A stretch of DNA of 64,000 bases from JACKHO01 sp041398745. GTDB taxonomy: Bacteria; Planctomycetota; Planctomycetia; Planctomycetales; Planctomycetaceae. Both the position numbers and the translations under genes were made by a program. Location of the stretch: contig JAWKUB010000004.1 in NCBI GenBank assembly GCA_041398745.1, forward strand, positions 372,001 to 436,000, in the 5' to 3' direction. The first letter of the stretch is position 1. Every line of letters begins with the position of its first letter. Positions 43,808 through 53,303 of the stretch are shown piece after piece. The notes below the pieces were generated by a model that saw nothing but the letters and a program-made list of their open reading frames with translations, did no database searches and had not been told where the DNA came from.

Positions 43808-46303
43808 ATGAACCGTTTCAGTCACGCTTGTGTTCTCGCTGCTTCGACGTTGTTCCTGATTGGCCAAGTCAATGCAGGTGTCCTGACCTTGAATGTTGTT
43901 GATGACTCCACAGAGCAGCCGGTTGCGTCGCGCGTGTATTTGCAGGCAAACAGTGGAGAGTGGCATTTCTTCGAGGCTCCAGGCGCTCAGCGGTACGAAA
44001 AGCAGAACTGGAACAACAAGAATTCGGTGGAATATCACACCTGTCTCCTGCCCGCTCCGGCGACTGTCGAACTCCCCGCCGGGGTGTATCATCTGACGGT
44101 CGAACGGGGGAAAGAATACTTTCCGGCGACGGATCGAATTGAAGTTGGTGACAATTCGGCTGAGGTGACCATCAGGCTCAAGCGCTGGATCAATATGGCC
44201 GAGCGCGGGTACTTCTCGGGCGAAATGCATTTGCATCGAACTCTGGAGGAACTGAACACCGTGGTGCTGGCGGAAGATTTGAACGTCGCCTTTCCGCTGA
44301 CCTACTGGGAAACACGGGCCGGGGTTCCTCCGTCCAATGGCAACAAGAATATTGGTGGTGAGATTCCTGATAAGTTGATCACGGTCGATCCCACGCACGT
44401 CGTCTGGCCGCGAAATACCGAGTACGAAATCTTCACTGTCGGCGAAAAAAGGCACACGCTGGGAGCGTTGTTCCTGCTGAATCACAAATCGGTGTTGCAA
44501 CGTGGAGTGCCGCCGTGGGGGCCAGTCGCTGAGCAGGCTCGTGACGAAGGGGCATTCTTCGATATGGACAAACTCGCTTGGCCGTTTTCGATGACTCTCC
44601 CCGTTACCGCACCCGGTGCGATGTACGAGCTGTCGAACAATCATGTCTGGCGAACCGAGTTTGGCTTCCGTCAATGGACAACACCCGCCGCACCGTACCT
44701 GCAACCACCTTTCGGCGGCACGCAGGGGAACGAGCGGGACTGGCTGCTTTACACACTCGGGATGTACTACACGCTCCTCAACAGCGGCGAAAAGGTCATG
44801 CCCATTGCCGGAACCGCGAATGGCGTGCATCCCGTGCCAGCGGGATTCAGTCGCGTGTATGTGAAGCTGGATGGAGAGTTCAGCTATGAGAAGTGGCTGG
44901 AGGAATTGCGAGCCGGTCGCAGTTTCGTGACGACTGGCCCCATGCTGTTTGCGGAATTGAATCAGAAGGAGCCGGGAGCAAGCATGGAACTGTTACCGGC
45001 AAGTGAAGTTCCACTTTCGTTCACGGTCGTCTTGGAAGAGCCGGTGACGTTTTGCGAGCTCATTTACAACGGAATTCCCAAGGTCACACTGATGGGCCGC
45101 AATTCCCGCAAACTGCCCGACGGTAGTTTTGAAATGCAGGTCGATGTTCCGGTGCATTTGAATGCATCGGGCTGGGTGGCATTGCGCGTATGGGAGAACC
45201 GCCCTGATGGGCGTTTTCGATTTGCACATACAGCACCGTGGTGGATTGACATCGAGGGTTCAACTCTGGCCCTCCGCCCCGAGGAGAAGGAATACCTCAT
45301 TGACCGTGTTCAAGATGAAATTGACCGGAGCCAGGATGTGCTCGGTGATGAGGCGTTGGCTGAATATCACGCGGCCTTGCAGAGTTGGGAGTCGCGTCCG
45401 GTGCGTGCGACGGCCTCTAAGTCTCAGATGCGTTCAGTATCTGACGCCGCGCTGCGAGACTGGCTCTGCAATATGGTGACTTACCATCACTTCACACCAG
45501 CCGAGATAGAAGGAGTTCTGGGACTCTCACCAGAAGAACAAGCAGCAGAGTTGAAGCGATTAAACATTGATGGCGATCAGAAAGCCGAATTCAGCACCGA
45601 GCGATTGACGGTCCTCCCCTACCCGGGTGGACGGCATCCTCGCACTGGATTTCTGGATGGAGCACTTGATCCTCAACGCGACACGAAGTTTTCGGTATTC
45701 CTGCCGTGGGAACGGCCGGGATTTGATCCCGAAGGTTCGCGAAGCTATGTCGTCGTCGATTTGCCGGAAGCGATTTTCACCAATCTGGGACTGACCTATC
45801 TGGCTCATACACACGTGCCGACAATTTGGTCAGAATCGAATACGATGCTGCCGCAGTTGGAGTGGACCGTCACTGACACCGGACTGGAAATGGAACGCAT
45901 ACTACCGAACGGCATTCGTTTTGGAGCAACGGTGACTCCGGGTGCCGATGTCGTCGACATGGACCTCTGGCTGACAAACGGAACCAAAGACCCACTAACC
46001 AACATGCGCGTGCAGAACTGCATTATGCTGCAGGGTGCGAAGGGCTTTCATGATCAGACGAATTCCAACAAGGTCCTGCAGGCACCTTTCGTGGCTGTGC
46101 ATGACGAGTCCGGAGAATACTGGATGATTACCGCCTGGACACCCAACCATCGCGCGTGGGCGAATCCCCCCTGTCCCTGCATGCATTCGGACCCCATATT
46201 CCCTGACTGCCCACCGGGCGAAACAGTTCACGCCCGCGGCAAGCTGTGGTTTTATCAGGGAACGGATATTGAGGCGAAGCTGAAATCACTCTCGGTGGAA
46301 TAG
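43808..46303 (+). CDS. Secreted CehA/McbA-like metallohydrolase-related protein with C-terminal extension
   Basis: From ATG 43808 (AAAAGG ribosome site) the 831-residue protein has a signal peptide (ACVLAASTLFLIGQVNAG), an Ig-like or carboxypeptidase-regulatory beta domain (about 25-130), then a PHP-like CehA/McbA core starting at GYFSGEMHLHRT. Residues about 500-550 form a helical linker; about 570-831 is a further beta-rich domain with a Cys/His cluster CPCMHSDPIFPDCPPGE. The later PHP metal ligands are not all evident, so activity is uncertain. It probably acts on an extracellular substrate with the following oxidoreductase. Confidence 0.7.
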   Translation: MNRFSHACVLAASTLFLIGQVNAGVLTLNVVDDSTEQPVASRVYLQANSGEWHFFEAPGAQRYEKQNWNNKNSVEYHTCLLPAPATVELPAGVYHLTVERGKEYFPATDRIEVGDNSAEVTIRLKRWINMAERGYFSGEMHLHRTLEELNTVVLAEDLNVAFPLTYWETRAGVPPSNGNKNIGGEIPDKLITVDPTHVVWPRNTEYEIFTVGEKRHTLGALFLLNHKSVLQRGVPPWGPVAEQARDEGAFFDMDKLAWPFSMTLPVTAPGAMYELSNNHVWRTEFGFRQWTTPAAPYLQPPFGGTQGNERDWLLYTLGMYYTLLNSGEKVMPIAGTANGVHPVPAGFSRVYVKLDGEFSYEKWLEELRAGRSFVTTGPMLFAELNQKEPGASMELLPASEVPLSFTVVLEEPVTFCELIYNGIPKVTLMGRNSRKLPDGSFEMQVDVPVHLNASGWVALRVWENRPDGRFRFAHTAPWWIDIEGSTLALRPEEKEYLIDRVQDEIDRSQDVLGDEALAEYHAALQSWESRPVRATASKSQMRSVSDAALRDWLCNMVTYHHFTPAEIEGVLGLSPEEQAAELKRLNIDGDQKAEFSTERLTVLPYPGGRHPRTGFLDGALDPQRDTKFSVFLPWERPGFDPEGSRSYVVVDLPEAIFTNLGLTYLAHTHVPTIWSESNTMLPQLEWTVTDTGLEMERILPNGIRFGATVTPGADVVDMDLWLTNGTKDPLTNMRVQNCIMLQGAKGFHDQTNSNKVLQAPFVAVHDESGEYWMITAWTPNHRAWANPPCPCMHSDPIFPDCPPGETVHARGKLWFYQGTDIEAKLKSLSVE

Positions 46304-46364
46304 TTTCACGGCATGTCATTCCCCGTTGCTTACTGAATTAACACCTGCAAAGACGAGACAACAT

Positions 46365-47624
46365 ATGAGTTCACGGCCCCAACTTCGTGCTGGCATGGTC
46401 GGCATGGGCATGATTTTTGACGAAACTTACCGCCCGTGCTTCGAACGATTGCATCGTGACGGATTGTACAATCGCGGCTTTGGTGATGTTGACGTCACTC
46501 TCGCAGCGGTCGCCACTCGCACTGGACGTCGCGCTGACGCGTACCAACAGCGGGCCGGGGATTTGATTCACGCGTTTGACAGTTTCAGTGGCGAAGACGC
46601 CGTCGACGAACTGCTCAAGACAAATGTGGACTTCGTGTGTGTCGCGACACCAGATGACCGACACTACGAGGCGTGCAAAAAAGTGCTCGAAGCAGGCAAG
46701 CATTTGCTGGTCGAGAAGCCGTCGGTGCTCTCACTGGATGAGTGGGATGAACTGGTTCAGCTGGCGCGCAAGCAAAACGTGCTGGCGAAGGTGGTCTACC
46801 ACAAGTTGCTGGACCCAGACCACAAAAAACTGCGGACGCTCGTCGCCGATGAAGTTCTCCGACACGTGAACAACGGTTACTGCTCACTGCTTGAACCGAA
46901 GCAAATTTCGGGCAGTCAGTTTTCCGAGTGGATTACCGGTCGAAATCCTGGCACGTATGTGGCCGTGCATTACATCAAACTCATTGACTTCACTTTTGGT
47001 GGTCGGTTGAAAGCCGTTCAGGCAAGCGGACAGCGCGGGATTATCGCACCGGCTGATGGACCGACCTGGGACAGCACGCAGCTCAAAATGATTTACGAGT
47101 ACGCAGACGGACGCGAAGCCGCCTTCGACATTCACACGTCGTGGGTCATGCCGGACAACTTCCCCGGCTATGTCGAACAGGAGGTGCAGTTCCGTTTTGA
47201 CAATGGAATCTGGAACGGTCACTCACGCAAGCGCGGCGTCGAATGTACGGTCGAGGGAAGGACGCCTTTCGACTTCAAGATTTCAATGAACAACCATTAC
47301 AACGGCACATTCCTGGAACCTTGGGGAGTACGTTCGCAGCGAGGATATGGGATTGAAGTCATCGAACAGTTCATCCGGGAAATCGCACATTTGGAGTTTG
47401 GCGGACCGGCCGAGAGTCGCAATGACCGCATGGAATCGCTCCGCGGACTCGCTTACAACGACCTCGCCGCCGACCGGCAGGTTGTCGCTGCAGTGCATGC
47501 GATGGAAGTCATTTTGAAAGAAGCGGCTAATGGTCGACCGAATGGAACGGTCACCATCGATTCAGATGGAAAGCTGACGCTGCACCTTCCCGGAGTGGCG
47601 GAGTCGATTCCGGTGGCGGGCTGA
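46365..47624 (+). CDS. Gfo/Idh/MocA-family oxidoreductase (cytoplasmic)
   Basis: From ATG 46365 the 419-residue protein begins RAGMVGMGMIFDETYRPCFE, the NAD(P)-binding region, followed by VCVATPDDRHYEACKKVL and HLLVEKPSVLS with the catalytic Lys. There is no Tat signal, unlike the paralogue at 35493-36812. It lies 61 bp after the CehA/McbA-like gene and is probably in the same operon, which suggests both process one sugar-like compound. Confidence 0.87.
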   Translation: MSSRPQLRAGMVGMGMIFDETYRPCFERLHRDGLYNRGFGDVDVTLAAVATRTGRRADAYQQRAGDLIHAFDSFSGEDAVDELLKTNVDFVCVATPDDRHYEACKKVLEAGKHLLVEKPSVLSLDEWDELVQLARKQNVLAKVVYHKLLDPDHKKLRTLVADEVLRHVNNGYCSLLEPKQISGSQFSEWITGRNPGTYVAVHYIKLIDFTFGGRLKAVQASGQRGIIAPADGPTWDSTQLKMIYEYADGREAAFDIHTSWVMPDNFPGYVEQEVQFRFDNGIWNGHSRKRGVECTVEGRTPFDFKISMNNHYNGTFLEPWGVRSQRGYGIEVIEQFIREIAHLEFGGPAESRNDRMESLRGLAYNDLAADRQVVAAVHAMEVILKEAANGRPNGTVTIDSDGKLTLHLPGVAESIPVAG

Positions 47625-47632
47625 TGAGATTT

Positions 47633-47772
47633 GTAGGGTGTGTGCAGCAAGTCGCCGCATTATGGTGGGTTACGTCCGCGAATTGGATGGTGTGGATGTA
47701 GCACCTTGTTTCTCGCGTCTGATGACTTGCGTAACGCACCGTCCCGTTTGACGCGGAATTCACCCACCCTGC
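47633..47772. repeat. MITE-like element with GTAGGGTG ends
   Basis: GTAGGGTGTGTG at 47633-47644 is an imperfect inverse of CACCCACCCTGC at 47761-47772 (10 of 12). An inner GGTGGGTTACG/CGTAACGCACC pair adds a second hairpin. The 140-bp element starts 8 bp after the oxidoreductase stop. No coding content. Confidence 0.65.
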
Positions 47773-47865
47773 AAATAAAACAAGGGCCAAGTTGTGAGCC
47801 GCGACGCGTAGGCGGTCGGGTGAGTCAATGCCCGAGGCCTCACGGCCTTCGGCTCACGAGTCAAT

Positions 47866-48396
47866 TCATTCCATGCGTTTTGACGGTGGTGGAATGGTTG
47901 ACCAAATCCCTCGTCCAGCTTCACGGGCCGCTTCTTCGGCTTTGACGAACTGGCGTTGTCGATCACCGCGGAAGGGGAAGCGGGTTTCGGCTTCGCTGTA
48001 GCCTTCGAAAATGAGTTCCTCATTGAGCATAGAGTCGTCAATCCAGACGTAGGCGAGCCAGCGTCCGTAGGGATCTTGCCGTTCGCGATCGAATTCCAGA
48101 CGAACGACTTTTCCTTCCACGCGCCGCTTCGTGAACTCGTACGCTTCGGCACCCCACGGTTCCTCCGGCCGGTCGGGGTGTTTCGTTTCGGGCGTATCGA
48201 CGCCGAACAGGCGAATACGGTAATCCCCTTCGACCAAGAGTGTGTCACCATCGACCGCGCGAATGACGCGTACTTCCAGCCCTTCGGCTGGCAGGTCGGC
48301 GGGTTCGGGGGGAGTGTGTGTTACTCGCCACAGAATGAGCAGCAGCAACACAATTCCCGCGAACTGTCCCGCTGTTGGATACTGCCTGAGTCTCAT
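47866..48396 (-). CDS. Thermonuclease-family (SNase-like) nuclease
   Basis: The 176-residue protein has an N-terminal membrane anchor or signal (about 10-25) and an SNase OB-fold: VIRAVDGDTLLVEG, RIRLFGVDTPETKH, EAYEFTKRRVEGKVV and DPYGRWLAYVWID, which carry the expected catalytic Arg, Glu and Arg. It should cut DNA and RNA outside the cytoplasm in a calcium-dependent way. It overlaps the hpnE stop by 4 bp (ATGA), so the two are co-translated. Confidence 0.87.
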   Translation of the reverse strand: MRLRQYPTAGQFAGIVLLLLILWRVTHTPPEPADLPAEGLEVRVIRAVDGDTLLVEGDYRIRLFGVDTPETKHPDRPEEPWGAEAYEFTKRRVEGKVVRLEFDRERQDPYGRWLAYVWIDDSMLNEELIFEGYSEAETRFPFRGDRQRQFVKAEEAAREAGRGIWSTIPPPSKRME

Positions 48397-49724
48397 GGCC
48401 CCTGTCCCAGAATGTTCTGTGCCGCTAAGTAGCCGCTGCGGACGGCGCTTTCCATCGTGGCGGGCCAGCCGGTTTGTGTCCAGTCTCCAGCGAGTTGCAG
48501 GTTGGGAACGGGCGTTTGCTGTTGTGGCCTGAGTTCATCAATCCCGGGCAACGGCGAGAAAACGGCGCGGTGTTCCGTGACGACGCGAGCGTGCTGCAGT
48601 TCTGCCGCCGCCGCTGCGGGAAGTAACTGTTGCAACTCCGTCCAGATAGCGGCAATGGTCTCCGATTGTGACTGCTCCTTCAGTTGCCGACTCGCGCTGA
48701 TGACGACCTGATAACGATGTTGTTCCCCACCATCTTCCGAAGCAGGATGCTCAAACACCCAGTGCCCCAGACAATCAACCAGCACCAGGTGTGGCGAATC
48801 GAGAATGGGAACGCTGGTCCATAAATGCACGCTGGTAATGGGGGCTGATTCAAACTGTTCCAGCTGCTTAAGGCCGCAGTGTTCAATCAATTGATTGCCA
48901 AGTATTCCGCCTAAGCGATGCCACGGAACGGCGACGACGAACTGCTGGCCGCTGACCTGTTGCCCTGATGACAATTTCACTGACGTAATTCCCGACTCCG
49001 ACCATTCGAACACCCGGACGGCGTCACCGTACAGCAACTTGGCGCCTTTCGACTCAAGGTATTGGGCGATGTGGTGAGTGAAGATTTCGTCAAGTGGTCT
49101 GAGCGGTCGATAGACCTCCCAGCCATGTCGAGTACTGATGAAACCATCAACCAGCACTTTGCGGGCATAGGAAGTGTCGATGCGATCCATCGATTCGCTG
49201 AGCGCGCTGACGAGCAGCAATTCCCACGCGCGGCGAATGACGCGGTCGGGCTGATGATGCTCGGCCAGCCATTGATCGAATGGAATCCCTCGCAGTTTGT
49301 CAGGTGAGGTTTTCCATAATGAGTATACGCCACGAGCAAACCGCAGCTTTTCGGAGAGCGTGAGAAACGGTAGCCGGGCGAAGGCCCAACTGAGGTGTAG
49401 TGGAGCTGGGAGAAATGTCGCGGCGAATTTGTACGTCGATGTTTCTGGTGCGCGGAACTTAAGCTCGGTTTCGCGGGCAAAGTACTGGAGCGTATTAGTT
49501 CGCTGGCAGAAGTCGAGGAACTCTGTGCAGCAGCCCATTGCGACATGCTGGCAGTTGTCGACTGCATCTCCGGAAGTTGCATCGATAAACGAACTCGCGC
49601 GGCCGCCCAGACGCTTCCGCGATTCAATGAGCGTTACTTGCCGACCGGCATCTGCGAGTCGTACGGCAGCGGCCATCCCGGCCAGTCCGCCTCCGACAAC
49701 AACGACATCAGTATCACGAGTCAT
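48393..49724 (-). CDS. hpnE: Hydroxysqualene dehydroxylase HpnE
   Basis: The 443-residue FAD enzyme starts with VVVVGGGLAGMAAAVRLADA and shows IESRKRLGGRASSF, CQHVAMGCCTEFLDF and a closing LQLAGDWTQTGWPATMESAV, all typical of HpnE. It converts hydroxysqualene to squalene in the HpnCDE route to hopanoids and sterols. HpnC and HpnD are not in the window. It leads a two-gene unit with the SNase-like gene. Confidence 0.88.
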   Translation of the reverse strand: MTRDTDVVVVGGGLAGMAAAVRLADAGRQVTLIESRKRLGGRASSFIDATSGDAVDNCQHVAMGCCTEFLDFCQRTNTLQYFARETELKFRAPETSTYKFAATFLPAPLHLSWAFARLPFLTLSEKLRFARGVYSLWKTSPDKLRGIPFDQWLAEHHQPDRVIRRAWELLLVSALSESMDRIDTSYARKVLVDGFISTRHGWEVYRPLRPLDEIFTHHIAQYLESKGAKLLYGDAVRVFEWSESGITSVKLSSGQQVSGQQFVVAVPWHRLGGILGNQLIEHCGLKQLEQFESAPITSVHLWTSVPILDSPHLVLVDCLGHWVFEHPASEDGGEQHRYQVVISASRQLKEQSQSETIAAIWTELQQLLPAAAAAELQHARVVTEHRAVFSPLPGIDELRPQQQTPVPNLQLAGDWTQTGWPATMESAVRSGYLAAQNILGQGP

Positions 49725-49763
49725 CGATTCATAACACTGAGGGCCAGAGTGCATTCACACCAA

Positions 49764-50228
49764 TCAGGAATTCTTCCGTTCCCGCTCGCGCAGAGTCTGG
49801 AGTTCTTCCACGAAATCGTTGACGTCCTGGAATGAACGGTAGACGGACGCGAACCTCACAAAGGCGACCTGATCAACCCGCCGCAGTGCTTCGCACACCT
49901 GTTCTCCAATGAAGCGAGACGGCACTTCGCGTTCGAAGGTTTCGTAGGCGGCGACTTCGACGGAATCGAGCAGGCGTTCGATTTGATCGGGGCTGATGGG
50001 GCGCTTGTAGCAGGCTTTTTCGATGCCGACTCGAATGCGTTCCCGGTCAAATGGAATGCGGCTGCCATCCTTCTTGATGACTTTGAGCGGCGATTCCTCG
50101 ATTTTCTCGTAGGTTGTGAAACGACGACCGCAGTCGAGGCACTCCCGACGTCGGCGAATCACAAATTCCTGGCTGTCGCGGGAGTCGACGACCTTGGTTT
50201 CCCCCTTGCGACAATACGGACAACGCAT
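49764..50228 (-). CDS. nrdR: Transcriptional repressor NrdR
   Basis: The 154-residue protein has the zinc ribbon (MRCPYCRKGETKVVDSRDS and ECLDCGRRFTTYE) and the ATP-cone domain (VIKKDGSRIPFDRERIRVGI). It represses ribonucleotide reductase genes in response to dATP. Length is standard. No nrd genes or NrdR boxes are seen beside it; hpnE lies 40 bp downstream on the same strand. Confidence 0.96.
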   Translation of the reverse strand: MRCPYCRKGETKVVDSRDSQEFVIRRRRECLDCGRRFTTYEKIEESPLKVIKKDGSRIPFDRERIRVGIEKACYKRPISPDQIERLLDSVEVAAYETFEREVPSRFIGEQVCEALRRVDQVAFVRFASVYRSFQDVNDFVEELQTLRERERKNS

Positions 50229-50580
50229 AACTGCATTCCACAGTGAAGATTAGACGAACGCAAACCACTAATCGACAGCATTCTAAGCGGTCCATTGGGG
50301 GGGCGTCTATTACCTGTCCAACTGGAATGGCTCGAATCTGCGAGATTCGATGGGTGGACCGCCGCACCAATTTGTTTGGGGCGGACAAAAGTGAACACGA
50401 TGAGGAACGGCACAACTGGCCAAGTGCAGGGAACTCAATGCCCCCGGCTTCCCGCGATGTGTGCAAGAGCAGTGAACATCTGGCACGCCCATGAGGCGAA
50501 CGGGAGGTATCGCAATCCATAATCTGGCCCAAATCCAGAACATGACGACGATTTCCGCACGTCGATCTTGGTTGTGGCTT
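50229..50580. other. Intergenic region without a gene
   Basis: About 350 bp between nrdR and the DUF1080 gene. No ORF with domain content or a ribosome site and no clear hairpin. It presumably contains the nrdR promoter. Confidence 0.5.
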
Positions 50581-51396
50581 TCACTCTGCCAGCTTGCGAA
50601 CTCGCAATTCCTTCCAGTAAACACGGTCGCCAGCTCTCCAGTTTTGGCCGCCGTGAACCTGCAAGCCTATGGAGCCGGAGGGCAGGGTGACTTCTTTGGC
50701 CCGGTCGGCGACGAATTGGGGGTGCGCGGTTGCGGCCGCGTTAAATCGACAGACTTTCAGGTCGTTGACCCAAGTTTCAATGACCGGAAGTTCGTCGCCC
50801 GTGCACCGAATTCGCATCCGGTTCCAGTCGTCCGTTTTCCAGACCTTGAGCCACTCTTCCTGAGTGCATGTTTCTTCATACACACCCACTGGCCAAGATT
50901 TCGTGCGGGCGTCAACCGCCATTTCCAGAGCGGGGAGGGCAGGGTCCATGCGTGAGAATCCCCATGGTCTGAAGGGCACGCTGTAAGACTTTGTTTCGAG
51001 GCGAATATGGCCGACATTGCCGTGGTCGTGATGATCAACGTACACCTGCCAACCGCCGCCACGTTCATCAGTTCGCAGGAACACGCCGCTGTCCGGCCCC
51101 CAGTCGGGCCGGAGTGAAACTTCCAGTTCGAACTCTGAGAAGGATTCGTCGGTCAGCAGAAATCCGCCGTTCCCCGAGCCCGGCGGTCCCTGCTCGCCGA
51201 ACAATACGCCATTGTCCGTGACGCCCCAATGCCCGCCGGTTCCATGCTGTCCGCGCTCACGCTGTAAGTGCCAGCCGGTGAGGTCATGACCGTTGAAGAG
51301 CGTTTGCCACTCCGTTTTTTCCACCACTTCCTGGCCCATTCCGTGGGAGGAACAAAGTGAAACGACTAATGTCACGGCAGCGCAAATGTGCTTCAT
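50581..51396 (-). CDS. Secreted DUF1080 (3-keto-disaccharide hydrolase-like) protein
   Basis: The 271-residue protein has a signal peptide (MKHICAAVTLVVSLCSSHGMG) and a concanavalin-like domain: LFNGHDLTGWHLQRERGQHG, LLTDESFSEFELEVSLRPDW, SGVFLRTDERGG and a closing GSIGLQVHGGQNW. This family, very expanded in Planctomycetes, binds or cleaves glycosidic 3-keto sugars. The substrate is unknown. It stands alone. Confidence 0.88.
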   Translation of the reverse strand: MKHICAAVTLVVSLCSSHGMGQEVVEKTEWQTLFNGHDLTGWHLQRERGQHGTGGHWGVTDNGVLFGEQGPPGSGNGGFLLTDESFSEFELEVSLRPDWGPDSGVFLRTDERGGGWQVYVDHHDHGNVGHIRLETKSYSVPFRPWGFSRMDPALPALEMAVDARTKSWPVGVYEETCTQEEWLKVWKTDDWNRMRIRCTGDELPVIETWVNDLKVCRFNAAATAHPQFVADRAKEVTLPSGSIGLQVHGGQNWRAGDRVYWKELRVRKLAE

Positions 51397-51425
51397 GAGG
51401 ATACAATTTCAGTCGAGGCGAACTC

Positions 51426-52439
51426 TCAATTAACGGTCGTATCTTTGTTGTCCTCATCATCGTATGCGTCGTCGTACTGTCGGCGCGAACGTGATCGGAC
51501 TTTCACATCGCGTCCGGTCATGTGGTAGTAGGCCACGGCAAACATGAGCGACGTAAACGGTGCAGAGACGAGGAAACCAACACACAAGGCGCATATTCCT
51601 GCGATGTTAATACCAAAGGCGACGAGTCCGAGTAAGAACAAATTCGCTCGACTTCCCTCAGTCAACCTCCAGGAACGGCTGAGTGGCTCCAGTCCCGAAC
51701 TCTCCGGGAGTTCCACTAATATGTAAAGGAATTGCCCCATTGCCAAGGCAAGAATGATGCCGGGGACAATGCAGGCCATAAACCCGATCATGATGGCCAC
51801 AATGAACACGAACGTATTCAGCAATGCCCCGCCATACAAATCGGTGCCGCTGAAGAGGTCGGTTACTTCTGCTCTTCGACCTTTAACGACATTGAGCATA
51901 AAACGCGTAAAGCCCACCGAAATCCAGACTGTGAACAGGAACCGAATGAACTGAAACCCGAAACCCACTAGCAGAAAAACTTCGTCATGGTTTCGCTCGG
52001 CGATGTTCCTGCAGATTGCTTCCGGGATGGTTACGAGAAAGGTGATGAACATGTTGAGCAGGGTGACACCCACAACAATTCCACCATTCTCCTGAAACAG
52101 TTCCCAAGTCTGATTGATGACGTCGCCGATTTGAAAAGGGTAGCCAGGACCATCGCTGCGGTAGCCATCGTCATCATCGAGGCGATAGTCGCAGGACGGG
52201 CAGTACTGGTCGTTTCTGGAGACGGGTTCACCGCATTCCGGGCACTTGGTGGTTCTTTTGCTCTGGCGGCTCTGAGGCTCAGGGGCAGGTGGATTGGGCG
52301 GTTCCTGTGAACTGCCCGTCTCAGGTGTGACCATGTCGAGTCGCGCGCCACAATTTGCGCACCCGTATTCGGGGCGACCGTCGAACGCTTCCTGCGGAAT
52401 TTGAGCGCCACAATCGGGGCACAGCATTTCTTGCGTCAT
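51426..52439 (-). CDS. Zinc-ribbon membrane protein
   Basis: From ATG 52439 the 337-residue protein has two zinc ribbons: CPDCGAQIPQ with CANCGARLD, and CPECGEPVSRNDQYCPSCDY. A Pro-rich linker joins them, and about six membrane helices follow (residues about 135-310, resembling the glycerophosphodiester phosphodiesterase membrane-domain or DUF975 type), with a very acidic/basic tail. Function unknown. Confidence 0.7.
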   Translation of the reverse strand: MTQEMLCPDCGAQIPQEAFDGRPEYGCANCGARLDMVTPETGSSQEPPNPPAPEPQSRQSKRTTKCPECGEPVSRNDQYCPSCDYRLDDDDGYRSDGPGYPFQIGDVINQTWELFQENGGIVVGVTLLNMFITFLVTIPEAICRNIAERNHDEVFLLVGFGFQFIRFLFTVWISVGFTRFMLNVVKGRRAEVTDLFSGTDLYGGALLNTFVFIVAIMIGFMACIVPGIILALAMGQFLYILVELPESSGLEPLSRSWRLTEGSRANLFLLGLVAFGINIAGICALCVGFLVSAPFTSLMFAVAYYHMTGRDVKVRSRSRRQYDDAYDDEDNKDTTVN

Positions 52440-52639
52440 TTTGTCCTCGGCAATGAATTGATCTTCCGAGGCTGTCCCGGACAGCCCTGATTGCGGCAAC
52501 GCAACATTTGTCGCGGCAGATCAATCAGAAGCATTGACCAGGCGCGCTTTTCAGTGAATTCTTGACCAACGCCTACGAGAATTAGTCGACAGAGTCTGGA
52601 GCACGCGAATTCGCCGGATGCAGATTGCGCCCCGCTCTA

Positions 52640-53173
52640 CTATTCGTCCTCTGAACTCTCAATGATGATGTTGTGCCGTTTGCCGAAAACGCGTTGCGCC
52701 TCTTGGAGTCGCGTCAGGTCTTTCTTTTCAACTTCACCAACTTTTTCAAGCAGCTTGCCGAGTCGTTCCTTCTTGGCAGCGTTCGTCAATGTGTCGTCGC
52801 TGGCAATGTCGAGCAGGTCGACAAACTCATTCGCTAGCATTCTTTTCTGCCCTTTCAGGAACTGCTGGTGGGCGTCGTATAGCGCACGCGCTTCGTCCGA
52901 GTCCGGTATTCGCAGCGCTTTCATGTCGTTCATAACCTGGTCCAGCACCTCCTTGATTTCGTCCAACTCTTCCTTTGACTTCTTGCGATCGAACTGCGAG
53001 CCATTAAAAATCGGCGCGAGAGTGACACCGAAGTTGTAGCCTGCCTTGCTCAGTCGCTTGTTGGCATTGGACATGGCGTTGTTGAAGACCAGAGCAGGGG
53101 AGTCTTCAGCCACGGCGGTCGAGGCCATGAAAACTCCAAGAACCATTGCGCCCAGAACGTTACGGATTGTCAT
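52640..53173 (-). CDS. Hypothetical secreted helical protein
   Basis: The 177-residue protein has a signal peptide (VLGAMVLGVFMASTAVAED). The mature part is mostly alpha-helical and charged (ELDEIKEVLDQVMNDMKALR, AKKERLGKLLEKVGEVEKKD), with a single acidic end ESSEDE. No motif recognised. Expected in the periplasm. Confidence 0.65.
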   Translation of the reverse strand: MTIRNVLGAMVLGVFMASTAVAEDSPALVFNNAMSNANKRLSKAGYNFGVTLAPIFNGSQFDRKKSKEELDEIKEVLDQVMNDMKALRIPDSDEARALYDAHQQFLKGQKRMLANEFVDLLDIASDDTLTNAAKKERLGKLLEKVGEVEKKDLTRLQEAQRVFGKRHNIIIESSEDE

Positions 53174-53303
53174 GAGATGTTGCTTCCTTCAAGGTGTGGC
53201 AGGTTGGCCGGACAGGCGTAGACAGACGTGAAAATGATACCCTGACCGTCGAGCAGAAACAATTTCCGCTACCGTAAAACGTGTGGGTTGAGGCGTTTGG
53301 CGG

